DNA from: Azohydromonas lata NBRC 102462
GTDB taxonomy: Bacteria > Pseudomonadota > Gammaproteobacteria > Burkholderiales > Burkholderiaceae_C
Length of the DNA: 57,187 nucleotides
Assembly (NCBI RefSeq): GCF_001571085.1
Contig: NZ_BCTC01000035.1
Coordinates: 1 to 57,187, forward strand
Direction: 5' to 3'
Part shown: piece after piece, positions 52,396 through 57,187 of the stretch
How positions within the stretch are numbered: position 1 is the stretch's first letter
How the letters are laid out: every line of letters starts with the position of its first letter
The notes under the pieces: generated by a model
What the model saw: the letters and a program-made list of their open reading frames with translations, nothing else
Told to the model about the DNA's origin: nothing
The model's database searches: none
Made by a program: the position numbers and the translations under genes

Positions 52396-52971
52396 GTGTC
52401 CATCAAGAGAGCCCTGCTGCACCTGTTCAGCCGCGTGGTCGCTCCACGCATGGTCTACGGCTGGCGCACGGCCGACGGCCGGCTGCTGCGCCACACCCGC
52501 ATCAGCACCCACGCCTTCGTGGAACACCGCGACAGCCTGCAAGTCGGCGACCACGTCTTCATAGGCCACTTCAACTTCCTGGACGCCTCCGGCGGCCTGT
52601 CCGTGGGCGAGGGCTGCCAGATCACCAACCACGTCTCCATCCTCACCCACAGCTCGCACCACGCGCTGCGCGTGTGCGGCCGCGGCTACTTCGGCCACCC
52701 GCGCCCGCCCGGCTACCGCCAGGCCTCCACCGAGATCGGCCCCTACTGCTTCATCGGCCCGCACGCCGTCATCGCCCCGGGCAGCCGGCTTGGGCGCGGC
52801 GTGCTGGTGACGGCCTACAGCTACGTCTCCGGCAACGTGCCGGACTTCGCCATCGTCCAGGGCCAGCCCGCCCGCGTGGTGGGCGACGTGCGCGACGTGG
52901 ACCGCACCCTGCTGCAGCTCCACCCGGAGATGCGCGAGCACTACCGCGCCTGGGCCGGAGAGCTGCCATGA
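52396..52971 (+). CDS. Left-handed beta-helix acyltransferase (hexapeptide repeat)
   Basis: 191 residues with hexapeptide-type repeats in the second half (VGEGCQITNHVSILTHSSHH, IGPYCFIGPHAVIAPGSRLG), resembling sugar O-acetyltransferases of the LbH superfamily, with the active-site-like His in SSHHALRV. It may acetylate a sugar of the exopolysaccharide. I chose GTG 52396 (reading VSIKRALLHLF); an internal ATG at 52450 would shorten it. Stop overlaps the next gene by ATGA. Confidence 0.78.
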   Translation: MSIKRALLHLFSRVVAPRMVYGWRTADGRLLRHTRISTHAFVEHRDSLQVGDHVFIGHFNFLDASGGLSVGEGCQITNHVSILTHSSHHALRVCGRGYFGHPRPPGYRQASTEIGPYCFIGPHAVIAPGSRLGRGVLVTAYSYVSGNVPDFAIVQGQPARVVGDVRDVDRTLLQLHPEMREHYRAWAGELP

Positions 52972-54116
52972 GCATGCCCATCAGCACGCCCACCAGTACC
53001 GCCATGAACGGCCGTCCCCTGCGCATCCTCTTCACCGGCGACGCCGACAGCGTGCACCTGCAGCGCTGGGTGCTGGAGATGCACCGCCGCGGCGCCGAGT
53101 GCCACGTGCTCACGCGCCGCCCGGCCGTGGTGCCGGGCGCCGCGGCCGTGCATGCGATCCGCCCCGGCGGCGACGCGGCCGGCTGGTTCCTGGCCCTGCC
53201 GCAGGTGCGCCGCCACGCCGCGCGCATCGCGCCGGACCTGGTGCACGGCCACTACGTCAGCTCCAACGGCCTGTGGGCCGCGGCCTGCGGGCGCCGCCCC
53301 GTGGTGCTGACCGCCTGGGGCACGGACTTGTTGGTCACGCCCAAACGCAGCCGCCTCATGCACGCCATCACCGGCTGGACGCTGCGCCGCGCCGCGCTGC
53401 TCACCGGCGACTCGCGCGACCTCATCGAGGCCATGGACGGCTATGGCGCCACCGCCCCGCGCGAGGAGCTGCTCTGGGGCGTGGACACCGCCCATTTCGA
53501 GCTGCCGCCGGCCGGCGTGCGCGCGGGGGAGGGCGGCGCGCTGGAGCTGCTGAGCCTGCGCTCCTGGGAGCCCAACTACCGCATCGACGTCATCCTGCAG
53601 GCGCTGGCCCTGCTCAGGCAGCGCGACCCGGCCGCCCAAGTGCGCCTGGCGCTGTTGGGCGGCGGCTCGCTGGAGGCCGGCTTGCGCGAGCAGGCCCGCG
53701 CCCTGGGCCTGCAGGACGTGGTGCGCTTCGTCGGCCGCCAGAACGACGCCGGCATGCTGCAGTGGATGCAGCGCTGCCACGTCTCGCTGAGCGTGCCGGA
53801 GAGCGACGCGACCTCGGTGTCGGTGCTGGAGTCCATGGCCTGCGGGCTGGCGCTGGTGGCCTCGGACCTGCCCGCCAACCGGCAATGGATCACCCCGCAG
53901 GGCGGCCGGCTCGTCCCCGCCGGCGACGCCGCCGCGCTGGCCGCTGCGATAGGCGAGCTGCGCGCCTTGCCGCGCGCCACGCTGGACGCCATGGGCCGCC
54001 ACAACCGCGCCATCGTCCTGCAGCGTGCCGCGCGCAAGGACCACATGGACCGCATGTACGCCCTGTACCTGCAACTGCTGGGCCGCGCGCCGCTGGCCTC
54101 GGGAGCCGCGGCATGA
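52968..54116 (+). CDS. Glycosyltransferase family 4
   Basis: A 382-aa GT-B fold enzyme transferring a sugar in polysaccharide assembly. The N-terminal domain has RILFTGDADSVHLQRWVLEM; the C-terminal domain holds ALELLSLRSWEPNYRIDVIL, FVGRQNDAGMLQWM and the GT4 donor motif ESDATSVSVLESMACGLALVASDLPANRQWI, with the E-x7-E pattern. ATG 52968 overlaps the previous stop; an ATG at 53004 (MNGRPLRIL) would start nearer the conserved part. Donor and acceptor are unknown. Confidence 0.9.
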   Translation: MSMPISTPTSTAMNGRPLRILFTGDADSVHLQRWVLEMHRRGAECHVLTRRPAVVPGAAAVHAIRPGGDAAGWFLALPQVRRHAARIAPDLVHGHYVSSNGLWAAACGRRPVVLTAWGTDLLVTPKRSRLMHAITGWTLRRAALLTGDSRDLIEAMDGYGATAPREELLWGVDTAHFELPPAGVRAGEGGALELLSLRSWEPNYRIDVILQALALLRQRDPAAQVRLALLGGGSLEAGLREQARALGLQDVVRFVGRQNDAGMLQWMQRCHVSLSVPESDATSVSVLESMACGLALVASDLPANRQWITPQGGRLVPAGDAAALAAAIGELRALPRATLDAMGRHNRAIVLQRAARKDHMDRMYALYLQLLGRAPLASGAAA

Positions 54117-55141
54117 GCGGGCAGGGCGTGAGGATCGTCAGCGTCATCGTCCCCTGCCGCAACGAGCGGCTGCACATCGCCGCCTTCTGCGCCTCGGCGC
54201 GCGCGCAGCAGTTGCCGCCGGGCTGGGTGCTGGAGCTGCTGATCGCCGACGGCGACAGCGACGACGGCACGCGCGGCGAGCTGCAGCGCCTGGCCGCGGC
54301 GGACCCCCGCATCCGCCAGCTGGACAACCCGGGGCGCATCGTCTCCTGCGGGCTGAACCGCGCTCTGGCGGCGGCGCAAGGCGAGGTCATCGTCCGCATG
54401 GACGTGCACACCCGCTACGCGCCGGACTACGTGGCGCAGTGCATCGCCGCGCTGGAGCGCAGCGGCGCCGCCGTGGTGGGCGGGCCCTGGCGGGCCGAGG
54501 GGCGCGCGCCGTGGCAGCGCGCCATCGCCGCGGCCTTTCAGTCGCGCTGGGTGGCCGGCGGCGCGCGCTCGCGCCAGCTCGACTACGAGGGCGAGGCCGA
54601 CACCGTGTACCTGGGCGCCTGGCGGCGCGACACCTTCGAGCGCTTCGGCGGCTTCGACGAGCAGCTCGTCCGCAACCAGGACGACGAGCACAACCTGCGC
54701 ATCACGCGCGGCGGCGGCCGGGTGTGGCAGAGCGCGCGCATACGCTCGCTGTACGAGCCGCGCGGCTCGGTCAAGGCGCTGTTCCGCCAGTGGCTGCAGT
54801 ACGGCTACTGGAAGCCCTTCGTGATGCGCAAGCATGGCCAGCCCGCGGCGCTGCGCCAGCTCGTCCCCGGCATCTTCGTGGGCGGGCAGTTGCTGCTCAC
54901 CGCGCTGGCGCTGCTGGGCGCGCCCTGGGCGCTGCCGCTGGCATGGCTCGCGGCCTACGCGGGTGCCGTGGGTGCGCTGTCGCTGCTGGTGGCGGCCGAC
55001 GGGCATTGGGCGCTGCTGCCGCGGCTGCCGGTGGTGATCGCTGCGCACCACGTGGGCTATGGCATCGGCACGCTGCTGGGCTGGTGGGACGTGCTGCGCC
55101 ACGGGCGCGGGCGCGAGTGGTTTTCCAAGCTCACGCGCTGA
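54113..55141 (+). CDS. Glycosyltransferase family 2 (ExoA-like)
   Basis: 342 residues: a GT-A domain with VSVIVPCRNERLHIAAFC, ADGDSDDGT, the metal site in VRMDVHTRYAPDYV and the acceptor-side FGGFDEQLVRNQDDEHNLRI, then two or more C-terminal membrane helices (about residues 265-325). This layout is that of succinoglycan-type ExoA, which adds a glucose residue on a lipid carrier. ATG 54113 overlaps the GT4 stop. It is followed by a repeat-rich gap that separates it from the methyltransferase gene. Confidence 0.9.
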   Translation: MSGQGVRIVSVIVPCRNERLHIAAFCASARAQQLPPGWVLELLIADGDSDDGTRGELQRLAAADPRIRQLDNPGRIVSCGLNRALAAAQGEVIVRMDVHTRYAPDYVAQCIAALERSGAAVVGGPWRAEGRAPWQRAIAAAFQSRWVAGGARSRQLDYEGEADTVYLGAWRRDTFERFGGFDEQLVRNQDDEHNLRITRGGGRVWQSARIRSLYEPRGSVKALFRQWLQYGYWKPFVMRKHGQPAALRQLVPGIFVGGQLLLTALALLGAPWALPLAWLAAYAGAVGALSLLVAADGHWALLPRLPVVIAAHHVGYGIGTLLGWWDVLRHGRGREWFSKLTR

Positions 55142-55297
55142 GGGCGTGGACACCTGCCGGAGCCGTGCGCTGATGTCATTCCTTGCCTGTTTTGCCGAAC
55201 CCCTGCGAGCGCTGGCCGGAGCGGGGCGGGGTGTGGACGCGGATGTGGGCACAGGCGCAGGCGGCAGCCGAAAGCTGATCGGTCACGCTCTCTACTT

Positions 55298-55326
55298 CGT
55301 CATCCCCGCGCAGGCGGGGACCCAGG
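55298..55326 (+). repeat. Dispersed palindromic repeat, copy 1
   Basis: CGTCATCCCCGC, loop GCAG, GCGGGGA, then CCCAGG. It has the general form of the CGTCATTCCCGC...GCGGGAATCC repeats dispersed in many beta- and gammaproteobacterial genomes. Confidence 0.75.
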
Positions 55327-55508
55327 CGGTCCCACGCCGGCGCGTGAGCAGAAAAGCCGGCGCCGGAACCCGCGGCATCCGAAGTTCCAGCAAGGCAGCT
55401 TGCGGCCGGCTTGGGGTCCGCCTGGGTTTCCGCCTTCGCGCACGGCTGTCTGGGGGAAACAGGGAAGGGCTTCGTATCCCGTCAGCTCCGGCGCTGCGCC
55501 TTCTGCAT

Positions 55509-55535
55509 CGTCATGCCCGCGAAAGCGGGCATCCA
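55509..55535 (+). repeat. Dispersed palindromic repeat, copy 2
   Basis: CGTCATGCCCGC, loop GAAA, GCGGGCATCCA; perfect 8-bp stem (55513-55520 and 55525-55532). Same family as copies 1 and 3. Confidence 0.8.
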
Positions 55536-55607
55536 CGAACACCGAGGTGTGGCCTTCGAACGGCACCGCCCCGGGCCGGCATCGGCGCACCGGCACCCCG
55601 GCCGGCG

Positions 55608-55634
55608 TGGATGCCCGCTTTCGCGGGCATGACG
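55608..55634 (-). repeat. Dispersed palindromic repeat, copy 3 (inverted)
   Basis: The exact reverse complement of copy 2 over the whole 27 bases, so copies 2 and 3 form a large inverted repeat with 72 bp between them, which resembles a small mobile palindromic element. Confidence 0.8.
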
Positions 55635-55638
55635 GATG

Positions 55639-55810
55639 AGGGTGCAAAGCGCCTGGGCTCACGGGATGCCAACGGCGGCCGGGTTCCCCGGACAGCACTG
55701 CGCCTGCGCGGGAACGACGAAGCAGGGTGCGAAGCGCCTTGGCTGGCGGGAGGCCAGCTCCCACACGGCGCTCCCCGGACAGGCATACGCGCAGCCCGGA
55801 ATGACGAAGT
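55639..55810 (+). repeat. Two diverged tandem units of about 86 bp
   Basis: AGGGTGC(A/G)AAGCGCC occurs at 55639 and 55724, CCCCGGACAG at 55686 and 55773, and GAA(C/T)GACGAAG at 55712 and 55799: matching landmarks 85-87 bp apart. These are decayed copies of one unit, adjacent to palindromic repeat copy 3. Confidence 0.7.
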
Positions 55811-55861
55811 GGACGGCGGGACGCGCCGGCCCTTGGCGGTGGCATGGGGAGCCGCACGGCC

Positions 55862-56569
55862 ATGACGCTTCCGCCTCCCCACGACGAGCCCGCCGCCGTG
55901 CGCGAGCGCTATGCGCGCCGCGCCGGCCTGGCCGGGCGCTACCACCCGCTGCGCCCCGAGGTGCTGCTGGCGCGCCAGCAGCGCGAGCGCGCCCTGTGCG
56001 CGCTGCTGCGCGAGCACGTGGGCTTCAACCTCGCGGCGCTGCGCGCCACGGAAGTGGGCTGCGGCAGCGGCGACAACCTGCTGGAGCTGCTGCGCCTGGG
56101 CTTCAGCCCGGCCCACCTGCGCGGCATCGAGCTGCTGGCCGAGCGCCACGCCCAGGCGCGCGCGCGGCTGCCCGCGGCCACGCAAGTGCTGCTGGGCGAC
56201 GCGTCGCGGGCCGAGGTGCCGCCCGCCAGCCAGGACATCGTCTTTCAAAGCACCGTCTTTTCCTCGCTGCTGGACGACGCCTTCCAGCAGCGCCTGGCCG
56301 ACGCCATGTGGCGCTGGCTGCGCCCCGGCGGCGCCGTGCTCTGGTACGACTTCGCCTTCGACAACCCCGCCAACCGCGACGTGCGCGGCGTGCCCCTGGC
56401 GCGCGTGCGCGCGCTGTTTCCGCACGGCCGCCTGTCGGCGCGCCGCGTCACCCTGGCCCCGCCGCTGGCGCGCCTGGCCTGCCGAGTGCACCCCGCGCTG
56501 CACCGGCTGCTCGACGCCGTGCCCTGGCTGCGCACGCACCGGCTGTGCTGGATCGCCAAACCTGAATAA
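55862..56569 (+). CDS. Class I SAM-dependent methyltransferase
   Basis: 235 residues. Motif I is ATEVGCGSGDNLLELLRLG, with the following acidic residue in GIELLAERHAQAR, and the later strand QDIVFQSTVFSSLLDD and WLRPGGAVLWYDFAFDN. All SAM-binding features are intact. Acting on a polysaccharide sugar or lipid is likely from its place before a UDP-glucose dehydrogenase gene (18 bp). Frame extends to 55844; I took ATG 55862. Confidence 0.85.
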   Translation: MTLPPPHDEPAAVRERYARRAGLAGRYHPLRPEVLLARQQRERALCALLREHVGFNLAALRATEVGCGSGDNLLELLRLGFSPAHLRGIELLAERHAQARARLPAATQVLLGDASRAEVPPASQDIVFQSTVFSSLLDDAFQQRLADAMWRWLRPGGAVLWYDFAFDNPANRDVRGVPLARVRALFPHGRLSARRVTLAPPLARLACRVHPALHRLLDAVPWLRTHRLCWIAKPE

Positions 56570-56587
56570 ACAAGGGAGAGCCCCATC

Positions 56588-57187
56588 ATGAAAGTCACCG
56601 TCGTCGGCTCCGGCTACGTGGGCCTGGTCACCGGCGCCTGCCTGGCCGAAATGGGCAACCACGTGCTGTGCATGGACCTGGACGAACGCAAGATCCAGGT
56701 GCTGCGCGAGGGCGGGTTGCCCATCCACGAGCCCGGCCTGCTGGAAGTGGTGCAGCGCAACGTGGCCGCCAAACGGCTGGAATTCACCACCGACGTGGAC
56801 GCCGCCGTGCGCCACGGCACGTTGCAGTTCATCGCCGTGGGCACGCCGCCGGACGAGGACGGCTCGGCCGACCTGAGCCACGTCGTGGCGGCGGCCCGCG
56901 CCATCGGCGAGCGCATGACGGACTACAAGGTCATCGTGGACAAGTCCACCGTGCCCGTGGGCACCGCCGACCGCGTGCGCGAGGCCGTGGCGCAGGCGCT
57001 GGCCGCGCGCGGCATGGAGCTGGAGTTCGCCGTGGTCTCCAACCCCGAGTTCCTCAAGGAAGGCGCGGCGGTGGAGGACTTCATGCGGCCGGACCGCATC
57101 ATCGTCGGCGGCGACGACGAGCGCGCCCTGCTGCTCATGCGCGCGCTCTACGCCCCGTTCGTGCGCTCGCGCGACCGGCTGCTGGTG
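56588..57187 (+). CDS. UDP-glucose/GDP-mannose dehydrogenase, 3' end outside window
   Basis: The first 200 residues of a nucleotide-sugar dehydrogenase, open to the right edge. The NAD-binding motif is [26 protein letters not shown], followed by [28 protein letters not shown] and [26 protein letters not shown], the UGD pattern. The catalytic Cys lies outside the window. UDP-glucuronate supply would fit a polymer containing uronic acid. A GGGAG ribosome site lies before ATG 56588. Confidence 0.93.
   Translation, partial: MKVTVVGSGYVGLVTGACLAEMGNHVLCMDLDERKIQVLREGGLPIHEPGLLEVVQRNVAAKRLEFTTDVDAAVRHGTLQFIAVGTPPDEDGSADLSHVVAAARAIGERMTDYKVIVDKSTVPVGTADRVREAVAQALAARGMELEFAVVSNPEFLKEGAAVEDFMRPDRIIVGGDDERALLLMRALYAPFVRSRDRLLV

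Larger units (their letters stand above)
55142..55861. other. 720-bp gap filled with short palindromic repeats
   Basis: No gene is supported. The gap holds at least three hairpin repeats (two in one orientation, one inverted) and two diverged tandem units of about 86 bp, listed separately. Open frames through it translate to typical repeat peptides (VIPAQAGTQ, RHARESGHP), not protein families. The first 150 bp after the GT2 stop have no clear feature. Confidence 0.75.

Noticed and set aside
55059-55865. 268-aa and similar frames through the repeat gap
   Set aside because: They translate dispersed repeats (VIPAQAGTQ, RHARESGHP) and contain no protein domain.

Overview
The window is a dense, very GC-rich chromosomal segment whose gene content fits a betaproteobacterium of the order Burkholderiales, most likely family Comamonadaceae. 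That placement is my inference from three things: the caa3-type cytochrome oxidase cluster with interleaved small assembly proteins, the ruvX-pyrR-pyrB-pyrX pyrimidine block, and rpoH under a CIRCE element. There is no rRNA, tRNA, insertion sequence, prophage or CRISPR array that I can see. Almost all of the sequence is ordinary core genome; the accessory-looking parts are a surface-polysaccharide locus at the right end and a repeat-rich intergenic stretch inside it.

Layout. 1-3205: C-terminal part of a ChpA/PilL-type CheA-like protein with a tandem-repeat linker and a degenerate kinase core, followed by a diguanylate cyclase (3221-4243). 4610-10358: tripartite RND efflux operon (outer-membrane lipoprotein, adaptor, pump). 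10385-12126: divergent isochorismatase-family hydrolase and GlxA-type AraC regulator. 12148-15287: photolyase, yqgE, ruvX and pyrR. 15287-18408: aspartate carbamoyltransferase, its non-catalytic dihydroorotase-like partner and an acyltransferase. 18472-25027: divergent PRPP-synthetase-like protein, gpmA, rhodanese, grxC, secB, gpsA, trmL, comF and a BioC-like methyltransferase.

25217-35085 is the cytochrome c oxidase region: DUF2244 protein, coxB, coxA, a 48-aa assembly protein, ctaG, a DUF2970 protein, coxC, an oppositely oriented twin-transmembrane protein, then SURF1, a SCO-like protein, heme A synthase, heme O synthase and SCO1. Together they encode the structural subunits, copper delivery and heme A biosynthesis of one terminal oxidase. 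35185-39372, all on the minus strand: rpoH (CIRCE-controlled), lepB, a small putative anti-sigma factor, an ECF sigma factor and ychF.

39515-47953: MOSC protein, a divergent UbiH-like flavoprotein, dsbC, a DUF3429 membrane protein, an M61 peptidase, a DUF3108 protein with a TonB-like proline-rich linker, enoyl-CoA hydratase, and two tandem PilZ proteins. 48069-50371: a flavin-dependent PNPOx-like protein and lysS, both minus strand. 50471-57187: a Uma2-type nuclease, then flippase, acyltransferase, two glycosyltransferases, a methyltransferase and the start of a UDP-glucose dehydrogenase, i.e. the edge of an exopolysaccharide cluster.

The strongest unusual signals are the CheA-like protein that has lost its ATP lid beside a 141-bp repeat array with a higher-order period of three, a perfect CIRCE covering the rpoH promoter, an ECF sigma factor with a very small anti-sigma candidate lacking a zinc motif, the tandem PilZ pair, and the mosaic of hairpin repeats between two exopolysaccharide genes. 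I did not find a clearly new multi-gene system.
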